Shown: one piece after another, positions 1-5,737 of the stretch | Layout of the letters: every line of letters begins with the position of its first letter | Position numbering within the stretch: the first letter of the stretch is position 1 | Source: JBLIOB01 sp047639575 | Lineage (GTDB): Bacteria > Bacteroidota > Bacteroidia > Flavobacteriales_D > Parvicellaceae | Assembly: GCA_047639575.1 (NCBI GenBank) | Contig: JBLIOB010000257.1 | Span: 1 to 6,297, forward strand | Length of the DNA: 6,297 nt | Direction of reading: 5' to 3' | Position numbers and translations under genes: made by a program | Notes under the pieces: generated by a model | Database searches by the model: none | What the model was told of the DNA's origin: nothing | Seen by the model: only the letters and a program-made list of their open reading frames with translations

Positions 1-312
1 TTGAAAAAGAAACGAACCAAAGAATTCAAGTCTTTACCCAGCACTTAACGCGTTTTAGAATAAAATTTCCTAAACATATCTAAACTCACCTCCGCTAAGG
101 CTACAGCTCAGACATAGATTTGTTTTTAACGGAAATTTGATCCTAAAAAACTATGCTGACTAAGGACCTCTTTTAAACAGTAAGTAAATAATTAGAAAAT
201 ATTCGAGAGAATTTTAAAATAGAGCTTACTTCTGAAAACCTTTACTTTAGGCGACGATCTGCGAACAATTAAGGAGACTGATTATCCTGTGCAGGAAAGA
301 ATCATGATAAAG
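1..312. other. Left-edge region with no supportable gene
   Basis: All three minus-strand frames are closed by stops within the first 85 bases. On the plus strand two frames are open from the window edge, one ending with TAA at 46-48 and one with TAA at 81-83. Either could be the tail of a gene that starts outside the window, but with 15 and 26 codons visible neither can be identified. From about 84 to 312 I see only short, stop-rich frames. A 12-bp imperfect palindrome (tcctg-tg-cagga, 285-296) is the only other structure noted. Confidence 0.5.
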
Positions 313-348
313 AAAAGCGCCTTTACTACGTTGAGTAAAGGCGCTTTT
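313..348 (-). terminator. Rho-independent terminator of the nitroreductase/Hsp31-like unit
   Basis: A perfect 15-bp inverted repeat (aaaagcgcctttact, 313-327, pairing with 334-348) encloses a 6-nt loop (328-333). It starts 23 bp beyond the stop codon of the leftward Hsp31-like gene. Read leftward, the stem ends in TTTT and continues as CTTTAT, giving a U-rich tail. Read rightward it also ends in TTTT, so it may work in both directions, but no plus-strand gene lies close upstream. Confidence 0.88.
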
Positions 349-371
349 GCATTTTCTAGTTGACTAAATGT

Positions 372-1178
372 CTATTTAGTAGCCTCGAATAATTTTTCAG
401 CTACTAATTTTGAAGATGCAGGATTTTGTCCAGTGATTAAGTTACCGTCTTGTAAGACGTATACTGACCAATCTTCTCCTTTAGAGTAGATTCCACCGTT
501 CTCTTTTAACATGTCTTCCACAAGGAAAGGAACGACATCAAGAAGCTCGACAGCTTTTTCTTCAGAATTGGTAAAACCTGTAACTTTTTTACCTTTTACA
601 ATAAAGTCACCATCCGTGCCTTTTACGTTTTTTAAAGCGGCAGGAGCATGGCAAACAAATGCTATTGGCTTTTCTTGCGCGTTGAATGTCTCTATCAGCT
701 TAATTGACGTTTCGTCTTTCGATAAATCCCATAACGGTCCATGGCCACCTGGGTAAAAAACAGCATCGTAATCATCCGCTTTGATATCTGTTAATTTATG
801 AGTGTTTTTAATTCCTTCTTGAGCTTCTTGGTCATTATCAAATCGCTTTGTTGACTCAGTAGCATTATCAGGACTATCACTTCTAGGGTCGATGGGTGCT
901 TTGCCACCTTTAGGTGTTGCCAGGGTGATCTCAACACCTTTATCCAACAAAGTGTAATATGGTCCTGCAAATTCTTCAACCCAGAATCCGGTCTTTTCTC
1001 CAGTATCTCCTAATTCATCATGCGAGGTTAATACAAATAGTACTTTCATATTCTTGTTTTTAATTTTATTAATATTCTCTTCTAATCCGGCCTTGTTGGC
1101 CACTTTTTCTGACTTATTGCCACAACCTAAACCAACTGCAAGTGTCAAGGCAATAGCAAAACAATTTATCAATTTCAT
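372..1178 (-). CDS. Exported Hsp31/DJ-1/PfpI-family protein (type 1 glutamine amidotransferase-like), probable lipoprotein
   Basis: This 268-aa protein belongs to the DJ-1/PfpI superfamily and looks closest to the Hsp31 branch, known for glutathione-independent glyoxalase (methylglyoxal to lactate) and chaperone activities. The nucleophile-elbow cysteine is Cys176 in FVCHAPAAL, followed by His177. Glu69 in KTGFWVEE matches the conserved acidic residue of the family. PGGHG (143-147), TGFTNSEE (200-207) and ITGQNPAS (248-255) are further Hsp31-like motifs. Residues 1-18 form a hydrophobic signal segment ending in LGC, so Cys19 is probably lipidated, although the lipobox is imperfect (Gly at -3). 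The domain proper begins at Met44 (MKVLFVLTS), where cytosolic relatives usually start; an internal start at 1047-1049 would give a protein with no signal. The upstream start is preferred because it adds a coherent signal peptide and a short linker, and lies 11 bp after the nitroreductase stop. Function is inferred from family; the substrate is unknown. Confidence 0.9.
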   Translation of the reverse strand: MKLINCFAIALTLAVGLGCGNKSEKVANKAGLEENINKIKNKNMKVLFVLTSHDELGDTGEKTGFWVEEFAGPYYTLLDKGVEITLATPKGGKAPIDPRSDSPDNATESTKRFDNDQEAQEGIKNTHKLTDIKADDYDAVFYPGGHGPLWDLSKDETSIKLIETFNAQEKPIAFVCHAPAALKNVKGTDGDFIVKGKKVTGFTNSEEKAVELLDVVPFLVEDMLKENGGIYSKGEDWSVYVLQDGNLITGQNPASSKLVAEKLFEATK

Positions 1179-1189
1179 ATTCTATCTTT

Positions 1190-1822
1190 TTAGTCAATCA
1201 GAGTTACTGTTTTGCTCATACTTTTTCTCACCTTTTTTAGACCTGAGAGCCAGTCTTCAGATGCATCCCTATAACCCAATGGTAAGAGCACAGCACTTCT
1301 CAAGCCTTTTTCTCTCAATCCTAAAATCTTATCCACTGCATCAGCATCAAATCCTTCCATTGGTGTAGCATCTACCTTTTCGAAAGCCGCGGCTATCAAA
1401 GCATGTGAAAAAGCAATATATGCTTGCTTTGCAGCATGGTTAAAATTGACCTCTTCATCTCTTTGCGGATAGGAATTTAAAAGTTGTTGACGGTAGTTCT
1501 CCCAACCTTCATTTTTGAACCCACGAATCTCATTGGTTAGATCAAACATGTAATTGATTCTGTCTTCAGTATAAGTATCCCATGCTGCAAAGATCAATAA
1601 ATGTGAGCACTGAGTGATGACGGATTGATTCCATGCTACGGGCTTGATCTTTTCTTTGATCGAATCATTGGTGATTACAAATATTTCAAAAGGTTGTAAG
1701 CCACTAGATGTTGCAGCTAAACGTGCCGCCTCCAAAATTCTATCTACTTTATCTTGTGCTATTTTTTTTCCATTCATGGCTTTGGTAGCATATCTCCAAT
1801 TTAATTTTTCTATTAATTCCAT
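1190..1822 (-). CDS. NfsB-like FMN-dependent NAD(P)H nitroreductase / oxidoreductase
   Basis: This is a full-length (210 aa) nitroreductase-family flavoprotein. Such enzymes are FMN-binding cytosolic homodimers that use NAD(P)H to reduce nitroaromatics, quinones and related electrophiles. Recognisable parts in order are the N-terminal FMN-phosphate segment NWRYATK (8-14), ATSSGLQPF (37-45) in the flavin pocket, the central helix QAYIAFSHALIAAA (133-146), DATPMEGF (151-158), the LPLGYRD strand (180-186) and a basic C-terminal KVRKS (197-201), where family members contact the FMN phosphate. Homology places it near NfsB and similar 'NAD(P)H-dependent oxidoreductases', but the natural substrate cannot be read from sequence. 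It is the first gene of a leftward pair with the Hsp31-like gene, 11 bp downstream, and the two probably share a message ending at the hairpin at 313-348. The ATG is followed at once by the conserved N-terminal helix, which supports this start. Confidence 0.93.
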   Translation of the reverse strand: MELIEKLNWRYATKAMNGKKIAQDKVDRILEAARLAATSSGLQPFEIFVITNDSIKEKIKPVAWNQSVITQCSHLLIFAAWDTYTEDRINYMFDLTNEIRGFKNEGWENYRQQLLNSYPQRDEEVNFNHAAKQAYIAFSHALIAAAFEKVDATPMEGFDADAVDKILGLREKGLRSAVLLPLGYRDASEDWLSGLKKVRKSMSKTVTLID

Positions 1823-1826
1823 TATT

Positions 1827-1873
1827 TATTTTTAGATTTGATTGTTGTAATCCTAATTTGTATTTTTAGATTT
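1827..1873 (-). repeat. Pair of 13-bp direct repeats just upstream of the nitroreductase start
   Basis: The 13-mer tatttttagattt occurs exactly at 1827-1839 and again at 1861-1873 (34 bp from start to start). On the gene's strand it reads aaatctaaaaata, and the nearer copy ends 4 bp before the ATG. The repeat is AT-rich, so chance is possible, but its place in the leader of the nitroreductase gene fits a regulator binding site or a recent small duplication. I see no clean TAnnTTTG promoter element on this strand nearby. Confidence 0.35.
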
Positions 1874-2238
1874 ATTTCGCCGATTCAACCTTAGATTCTA
1901 TTTACATAATCTCTTGATTGAGAAATTGTTCGAATTGCAATTCATTGCTGCTTTCCTGTTCCTATCTTTTGCTTTTAGTACACCAAATAATAATTCTTCT
2001 CTAGTTTTTGTAGAATGGCAGCTTACTAAAGGTTACAGATGCTCAAAACACTGCATTGGAAGGATAAACTTTGTAATTTGGCAAGCATTTTTTCAATGTT
2101 TTGATTTGTTATTTCCTCTCAAAATCTTCATCACATACATAAGATTTAAACTTTTAAACGAGCTTTTTCCATCTTAGTTAATGGTGGTCTGTTGATATTT
2201 AGAAATGAAAAACATGAAAATCCAACGAATGTTCATTC

Positions 2239-2272
2239 TTGATTCATTAAGATTTTAGGAGGTCTATTTTTG
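2239..2272 (+). promoter_or_regulatory. Candidate Bacteroidota-type promoter for the SDR gene
   Basis: TATTTTTG at 2265-2272 matches the Bacteroidota -7 consensus TAnnTTTG exactly. A TTG at 2239-2241 sits 23 bp upstream as a possible -33 element, at the long end of usual spacing. The predicted start near 2279 would leave a leader of about 118 nt before the SDR ATG at 2397. This is motif matching only; such short AT-rich motifs occur often by chance. Confidence 0.4.
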
Positions 2273-2396
2273 TGGTCATCGATCTTAGAGAAATGGATTA
2301 TTCTCATAAACTAAAATTCATAGTGCTGGTTGTAAATGAGGGAATTTGGGTATGAAAGCCCATTCAACATTAATAGAAAATAACAAAACGTAGGGT

Positions 2397-3026
2397 ATGG
2401 AAAAAGTACTAGTTGCCGGTGCCACAGGAACCACTGGAAAGAAAATAGTAGAAATCTTAAGCAAATCAGAAAATTATCAACCAATTGCAATGATCCGAAA
2501 AGAGGAGCAGAAACGTCAGTTTGAGGATCAAGGCATAGAGACTCGATATGGGGATCTGGAAAGTAATATTGACCACATCGCTGATAATATGGATAAAGTG
2601 ATTTTTGCCGCAGGATCTGGTGGTAAAAAAGTATATGAAGTTGATCAGGAAGGAGCAAAAAAGATGGTAGATGCTGGGAAAAGAGCTAAGATCAGCAAAT
2701 TTGTGATGCTCAGTTCGATGGGAGCGGATAAGCCCGAGGAGGCGAGTGAGCTCAAGGATTACCTGAAGGCTAAACAGAATGCAGATGATTATTTGAGAGC
2801 TAGCGCAAATCCTTATTCAATTGTACGCCCAGGAGCATTAACTGATGATGCGGGAACTGGAAAGATCAAAGTGTCAAGAAGTTTAGCAAATTCTGGATCT
2901 ATCAGTAGAGATGATGTAGCGAAAGCAATGGTGTTTTCATTGTCTAATGACATAGGGTTAGACGCAAGTTTTGAGATGGTATCAGGAGAAACATTGATTC
3001 AAGATGCTTTAAATTCAATTTCATAA
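2397..3026 (+). CDS. Atypical short-chain dehydrogenase/reductase (NAD(P)H-binding, NmrA/SDR_a5-like)
   Basis: This is a 209-aa Rossmann-fold protein of the atypical SDR group often annotated 'SDR family oxidoreductase' or 'NAD(P)H-binding protein'. The dinucleotide-binding loop is GATGTTG (8-14). Arg34, at the end of the second strand (AMIR), suggests a preference for NADP(H). YGDL (51-54) and VIFAAGSGG (68-76) follow as expected for the third and fourth strands. VMLSSMGA (103-110) carries the serine strand, and Tyr122-Lys126 (YLKAK) give a YxxxK pair in the right place, followed by YSIVRPGAL (140-148), typical of this subgroup. It may therefore be catalytic, though many relatives act as redox sensors or quinone reductases, and no substrate is evident. 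The length matches full family members. It stands divergent to the nitroreductase pair and 73 bp ahead of the NlpC/P60 gene. Confidence 0.92.
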   Translation: MEKVLVAGATGTTGKKIVEILSKSENYQPIAMIRKEEQKRQFEDQGIETRYGDLESNIDHIADNMDKVIFAAGSGGKKVYEVDQEGAKKMVDAGKRAKISKFVMLSSMGADKPEEASELKDYLKAKQNADDYLRASANPYSIVRPGALTDDAGTGKIKVSRSLANSGSISRDDVAKAMVFSLSNDIGLDASFEMVSGETLIQDALNSIS

Positions 3027-3061
3027 AGTAAGCTTAGGGCATTTAGCTTTTTATTACTTTA
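3024..3061 (+). terminator. Weak hairpin at the end of the SDR gene
   Basis: An 8-bp inverted repeat (taaagtaa, 3024-3031, with ttacttta, 3054-3061) overlaps the SDR stop codon. A nested 5-bp pairing (aagct/agctt) is also possible. The stem is AT-rich, the loop is long and there is no strong U-tract after it, so termination here would be inefficient and read-through into the NlpC/P60 gene is possible. Confidence 0.2.
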
Positions 3062-3099
3062 TTGCATCCATGGTTGCAAATCATTAAATGTAATCCAAA

Positions 3100-3750
3100 A
3101 TGATGAATAGGTATGCTGTAGTCATAAGTCAATTTAGTATTGTTATGATTCTGGGACTAGTTTCGTTTATGGGCTGCAGAGGTAAGAGCAACCAAGATTT
3201 AAAACGTTTGGAAAAATCGAAAGAAGAATATCTAGATCTGATAATAAGCGATGAGGAACTTGAATTAGAAGCTGAATATGCAGAAATGCTAGCACCGATT
3301 TTATCGTTGAAGTCATCTGATCCAAAGACATATTGGTTTATTGTTTCGTGGTTAAAGACGGCCTACAGAACTCCTAATTGGGAAGGTTATAAAACTGACG
3401 GGTGGATGGCCACCACAAAAAAGAGAGGAATTGATTGCAGTGGCTTTAGCAGGGTAATGTTGGACCAAGTATTTGACAAAAAAGTATATGGAGGATCCCG
3501 AGGCATTCTAGCGCGATATTGCACTCCTGTTAGTTTGTCTTCTCTGAAGATGGGGGATTTAGTTTTTTTTAAAGCTCCGAATTCTAAAAAAGATAGAATT
3601 GTTCATGTAGGCGTTTACTTGCAAGATAATTATTTTGTACACGCTACATCTAGTAAATCAGCCGCCAGAGGATTTGGTCTTTCTGTGAACTCTTTAGAAG
3701 AAAAACATTGGGCAAAAGAATTTGTCACAGGAGGCAGAGTTAAAGAATGA
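3100..3750 (+). CDS. NlpC/P60-family peptidoglycan hydrolase, probable lipoprotein
   Basis: This 216-aa protein carries a C-terminal NlpC/P60 domain, the papain-like fold whose members cut peptide bonds in the peptidoglycan stem. All expected landmarks are visible: the nucleophile Cys113 in DCSGF (112-116), GDLVFF (152-157), the catalytic His169 in HVGVYL (169-174), and His181 in FVHATSS as the likely third polar residue. The N-terminus is a signal segment (about 3-25) ending in FMGC, so Cys26 is probably the lipidated residue; the lipobox is loose but typical of this phylum. Between the lipid anchor and the domain lies a charged, helical linker (about 31-66) rich in Glu and Lys. The architecture resembles Spr/MepS-type outer-membrane endopeptidases, a resemblance of type only. 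Two consecutive ATGs (3100 and 3103) could each serve as start. It lies 73 bp after the SDR with no clear promoter, so co-transcription is possible. Confidence 0.92.
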   Translation: MMNRYAVVISQFSIVMILGLVSFMGCRGKSNQDLKRLEKSKEEYLDLIISDEELELEAEYAEMLAPILSLKSSDPKTYWFIVSWLKTAYRTPNWEGYKTDGWMATTKKRGIDCSGFSRVMLDQVFDKKVYGGSRGILARYCTPVSLSSLKMGDLVFFKAPNSKKDRIVHVGVYLQDNYFVHATSSKSAARGFGLSVNSLEEKHWAKEFVTGGRVKE

Positions 3751-3793
3751 ATAGGAATATAAAGAGGTAAATTAGAAATAATTCCCTGTCTGC

Positions 3794-3801
3794 TATTTTT
3801 G
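3794..3801 (+). promoter_or_regulatory. Candidate -7 promoter element in front of the structured spacer element
   Basis: TATTTTTG matches TAnnTTTG exactly. Transcription starting 6-7 bp downstream would begin almost exactly at the first bases of the folded element at 3803-3874. No TTG is found at the proper -33 distance, so the promoter is incomplete by consensus and may be a coincidence. Confidence 0.3.
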
Positions 3802-3802
3802 A

Positions 3803-3874
3803 AATGGACATTCAGATATTTAGCGAATATCTAAGCATTCCTACGTAAATTGTTAGGATGTAAGTATGTCCATT
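3803..3874 (+). ncRNA. Structured three-way-junction element of unknown function
   Basis: Three nested pairings fit together without conflict. The closing stem is a perfect 9 bp (aatggacat, 3803-3811, with atgtccatt, 3866-3874). Inside it are a 7-bp hairpin with a 5-nt loop (agatatt, 3814-3820, with aatatct, 3826-3832) and a second hairpin with one bulged T (cat-ccta, 3836-3843, with taggatg, 3854-3860; 10-nt loop). It lies between the NlpC/P60 stop and the next gene. No U-tract follows, so it is not a standard terminator. It may be a small RNA, a structured 5' leader, or an extragenic repeat with terminal inverted repeats. The DNA is self-complementary, so the strand is not certain. Confidence 0.35.
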
Positions 3875-3954
3875 AGGAAATCATTTTACACTCAAATTCA
3901 GATAAAATTTTCATGTCACCTGATTGGGTGATAACTTACTTCACATAAGACCTC

Positions 3955-3962
3955 CATCTTTG
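3955..3962 (+). promoter_or_regulatory. Possible -7 element for the 137-aa exported protein gene
   Basis: CATCTTTG differs from TAnnTTTG only in its first base and would start transcription about 30 nt before the ATG at 3998, a usual leader length. No good TTG lies at the right distance upstream. A small palindrome (tcacc, 3916-3920, with ggtga, 3927-3931) sits about 25 bp upstream and could be an operator. Confidence 0.3.
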
Positions 3963-3997
3963 TATTGATAATTTTATAACAAATTAAATACCAAAAG

Positions 3998-4411
3998 ATG
4001 AAAAATTTCATTCTATCCGCTGCAGTTCTTTTTACTATTTGTACTATGAAAGAAACTGTTTTAGCACAAGGCTCTATTTCAAAATTTGAGATTTCGTTCA
4101 AGGTGCCGAAAGAGACACAAGTTCACAAAGTAAAGGGTGCTCAGGTCACCATAAACCATGAAGAGCAATACTCGAACTTTAATATTTTTAGAGAACAACT
4201 TGAAGGGGCTGGGGTATTGTCCTTTGACGGAAAATCAGTTGGGAATACGGTTGTTGGTGAAACTTTGAAGGCAGGAGTTCGTTTAGATGATGTTAAGATC
4301 AAAAGTAAAGAGGCTAACAAAACAATCACTTTAAGAGGCGTTACTATCAAATCGATTGAGAAAAAAGGGAACAGATTATTATCTGAAATCGAATATTTAT
4401 CTGTCCAGTAG
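3998..4411 (+). CDS. Small exported protein of unknown function
   Basis: I do not recognise this 137-aa protein. Its N-terminus is a classical signal peptide: Lys2, a hydrophobic core (about 4-16) and a likely signal peptidase I site at VLA-Q (after Ala23). There is no lipobox, although Cys15 lies inside the core. The mature chain (about 114 aa) has no cysteine or transmembrane segment and is rich in Lys, Glu and alternating hydrophobic residues (KFEISFKV, KTITLRGVTIKSIE, LLSEIEYLSV), which suggests a mostly beta-stranded soluble domain, periplasmic or secreted. The gene has its own long upstream spacer and a strong terminator 63 bp downstream, so it is probably a single-gene unit. The start is fixed by the signal peptide. 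Coding status is supported by length, signal peptide and terminator. Confidence 0.82.
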   Translation: MKNFILSAAVLFTICTMKETVLAQGSISKFEISFKVPKETQVHKVKGAQVTINHEEQYSNFNIFREQLEGAGVLSFDGKSVGNTVVGETLKAGVRLDDVKIKSKEANKTITLRGVTIKSIEKKGNRLLSEIEYLSVQ

Positions 4412-4474
4412 TACCATACAGAAGGTAGATAAATTGCTTTTACTGGACCTCGGTTTCAATAAAGCGTAAGATGC

Positions 4475-4513
4475 AATTCAGAATTCAAAGCGTCATTTGA
4501 ATTCTGAATTTTT
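4475..4513 (+). terminator. Rho-independent terminator after the 137-aa exported protein gene
   Basis: A perfect 15-bp inverted repeat (aattcagaattcaaa, 4475-4489, with 4496-4510) encloses a 6-nt loop (gcgtca, 4490-4495). On the plus strand the stem runs into a five-T tract (4509-4513). It isolates the exported-protein gene from the acetyltransferase downstream, which therefore needs its own promoter between about 4514 and 4630. Confidence 0.88.
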
Positions 4514-4534
4514 ATATGTTGAAGACAGCTATAG

Positions 4535-4627
4535 ATGTTACTTATTGAATACTGTGCTCCATTGGATCCTAACTTCAAATGCTTTGGAGATGAAATCGTT
4601 TTATGTAAATTGCATGAAGAAAATTGA
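4535..4627 (+). CDS. Possible 30-codon upstream ORF, in frame with the acetyltransferase
   Basis: An ATG at 4535 opens a 30-aa frame that ends with TGA at 4625-4627, three bases before the ATG of the GNAT gene and in the same frame. The peptide (starting MLLIEYCAPLDPNF, ending CKLHEEN) has three cysteines and a fairly protein-like composition. A stop (TAG, 4532-4534) lies directly before its ATG, so it is not the tail of a longer gene. It could be a leader peptide translationally coupled to the GNAT gene, or a chance frame in a 120-bp spacer. I see no known family. Confidence 0.25.
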   Translation: MLLIEYCAPLDPNFKCFGDEIVLCKLHEEN

Positions 4628-4630
4628 CTC

Positions 4631-5194
4631 ATGGACAAACTACCAAAGCTTTTTACCAATAGACTTGTTTTAGATCAGCTTAATTCCTCAGATATTCCGA
4701 AAATAATTGAATATGCAGGCAACAGCAAAATTGCTGAAATGACTTTGAATATTCCTCATCCTTACGAGGAGAAGGATGCAATATTTTGGCTCAATAGAGC
4801 ACATCAAGGGCTCAAGGATAAAACAGAATACTCATTCGCAGTAAGACTTAAAAGTTCGGAAGCATTTATTGGAGGAATAGGATTGATGGTCAATAACAGG
4901 TTTAACCTAGCTGAATTTGGCTATTGGATAGCAGAGCCATTTTGGAACAATGGATATGCTACAGAGGCGACCCGAGCCTTATTGGAATTTGGTTTCGAAG
5001 AACTACAACTCAATAAAATTCATGCTTCACACTTAATTGGAAATCCTGCATCAGGAAGGGTGATGATAAAGAATAGAATGATAAAAGAGGGAGAGTTAAA
5101 AGATCATGTGAGGAAGGATGATGTTTATAAGAGTTTGATTCAATATAGGTTGACACGAAGCGAGTTTAGTGAGTTGCAAAATATAAAGCAATAA
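4631..5194 (+). CDS. GNAT-family N-acetyltransferase, RimJ/RimL type
   Basis: This 187-aa protein is a single-domain GNAT acetyltransferase of the RimJ/RimL group, which transfers acetyl from acetyl-CoA to amino groups of proteins or small molecules. The N-terminus LFTNRLVLDQL (7-17) is the usual first strand. Motif A is FGYWIAEPFWNNGYATEA (96-113), in which NNGYAT is the loop that binds the acetyl-CoA pyrophosphate, followed by the helix ATRALLEFGFEEL. GNPASGRVMIKNRM (137-150) is motif B; relatives commonly have EKLGM where this protein has IKNRM, a mild departure. The C-terminal IKEGELKDHVRKDDVY...LIQYRLT (151-175) is typical of the group. Length and domain borders fit a complete protein. 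The start is preferred because the family N-terminal strand follows at residue 7. Substrate is unknown, and the neighbours offer no hint. Confidence 0.93.
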   Translation: MDKLPKLFTNRLVLDQLNSSDIPKIIEYAGNSKIAEMTLNIPHPYEEKDAIFWLNRAHQGLKDKTEYSFAVRLKSSEAFIGGIGLMVNNRFNLAEFGYWIAEPFWNNGYATEATRALLEFGFEELQLNKIHASHLIGNPASGRVMIKNRMIKEGELKDHVRKDDVYKSLIQYRLTRSEFSELQNIKQ

Positions 5195-5267
5195 TTAAAT
5201 CTTAGCGGTAGCAATTACTTCAGAATGGTTATATCATACAAGAAGCATCAACAATATTAATGATGCG

Positions 5268-5468
5268 TTATTCCAAGTCAATAATTATTTCCCCATTAAC
5301 TCGATGAATGGGTTGTATTGATAACTGGAGCCAGTCAATATGAAGTTTCTTATTGAAATCTGTTGCTAACTTTACAGCTATGAAATAATATCTATCCTTG
5401 GTGAAATAGGTTTTCTCAGCACAATCATTTACCCTAGAAAAATATAGCCAATTGTTTTTCTCAATTAT
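5268..5468 (-). pseudogene. Possible start-less coding remnant on the minus strand
   Basis: A 66-codon open frame ends with TAA at 5268-5270 (read leftward) and is bounded upstream by another TAA (5469-5471). It contains no ATG, GTG or usable TTG start. The translation has a protein-like mix (for example KTYFTKDRYYFIAVKLA and INGEI-like ends such as HRVNGEIIIDLE), with more Asp, Glu, Arg and Trp than random AT-rich frames give. It could be the 3' end of a gene whose 5' part is lost. Frames of this length do arise by chance in AT-rich DNA, and I recognise no family. Confidence 0.2.
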
Positions 5469-5482
5469 TTAACATATATTTA
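5452..5482 (+). promoter_or_regulatory. Candidate promoter in the gap before the last lipoprotein gene
   Basis: TTG at 5452-5454 and TATATTTA at 5475-5482 are 20 bp apart. The second element misses the TAnnTTTG consensus only at its last base. The predicted start near 5488 would place it just before the 18-bp palindrome (5504-5521) and about 288 nt before the lipoprotein ATG, so it would give a long leader or serve a lost gene. Confidence 0.25.
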
Positions 5483-5514
5483 GAATTAATTATACACGAT
5501 AATGAATCATTAAA

Positions 5515-5737
5515 ATGATTCTACAGATAAATCTGAACCAATATTACAACCTAAAGCTGGATAGCTTAAGTGCTAAGATCACAAGTTTACTTCAAGGTGG
5601 CCATAGAAGTAAACCATAATATCGCACAACTCAAGTATAATGATCAGATTGCAGCAAATCGTGGATAGCCGGAGGCAACATCTAAACTAATTACACCTTT
5701 TGATCAAACTCATTATTTAAGCGTGAGTTCTCCTTAA
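5515..5737 (+). pseudogene. Possible broken small gene (one frameshift, one stop)
   Basis: An ATG at 5515 opens 34 codons (MILQINLNQYYNLKLDSL at the start) to TAA at 5617. The next frame, open from 5570, carries VAIEVNHNIAQLKYNDQIAA to TAG at 5666-5668, then PEATSKLITPFDQTHYL and onward to TAA at 5735-5737. Joined by one frameshift near 5593 and one stop read-through, these give a helical-looking protein of about 77 residues. The pieces look more like coding than spacer sequence, but no family is recognised and the joining is inferred. An inverted repeat (5585-5614) spans the supposed shift site. Confidence 0.2.

Larger units (their letters stand above)
1823..2396. other. Divergent intergenic region, no supportable gene
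   Basis: This 574-bp gap separates the leftward nitroreductase from the rightward SDR gene and must hold the promoters of both. An 87-codon plus-strand frame (1914-2177) has only a TTG start, a hydrophobic, low-charge translation and no recognisable motif, so I do not call it. The minus strand over the same bases has frequent stops. A gap this long between divergent redox genes could once have held a regulator gene (HxlR, TetR or MarR genes are common here), but I cannot see convincing remains of one. Confidence 0.5.

Noticed and set aside
1..83. Two plus-strand frames open from the left edge
   Set aside because: Either could be the end of a gene, but they conflict with each other and are too short to identify or choose between.
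1054..1368. 104-codon plus-strand frame
   Set aside because: It lies antisense across the 5' end of the Hsp31-like gene and the 3' end of the nitroreductase, both of which have clear family motifs.
1914..2177. 87-codon plus-strand frame in the divergent gap
   Set aside because: It starts only with TTG, has a hydrophobic and low-charge translation typical of AT-rich noncoding sequence, and shows no motif or orderly signal peptide.
2311..2658. 115-codon minus-strand frame
   Set aside because: It is mostly antisense to the N-terminal half of the SDR, whose Rossmann motif is unmistakable; its own translation is unremarkable.
3803..3874. Reading the three-way-junction element as a tRNA
   Set aside because: It has only two inner arms, no recognisable T-loop (TTC-type) sequence, no anticodon-like 7-nt loop and no acceptor CCA context.
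3803..3874. Reading the same element as the terminator of the NlpC/P60 gene
   Set aside because: No U-tract follows the closing stem and the fold is not a single strong hairpin; the terminators at 313-348 and 4475-4513 show what this genome uses.
5195..5267. Hairpin gcatca/tgatgc as terminator of the acetyltransferase gene
   Set aside because: The stem is only 6 bp with a 10-nt AT-rich loop and no T-tract.
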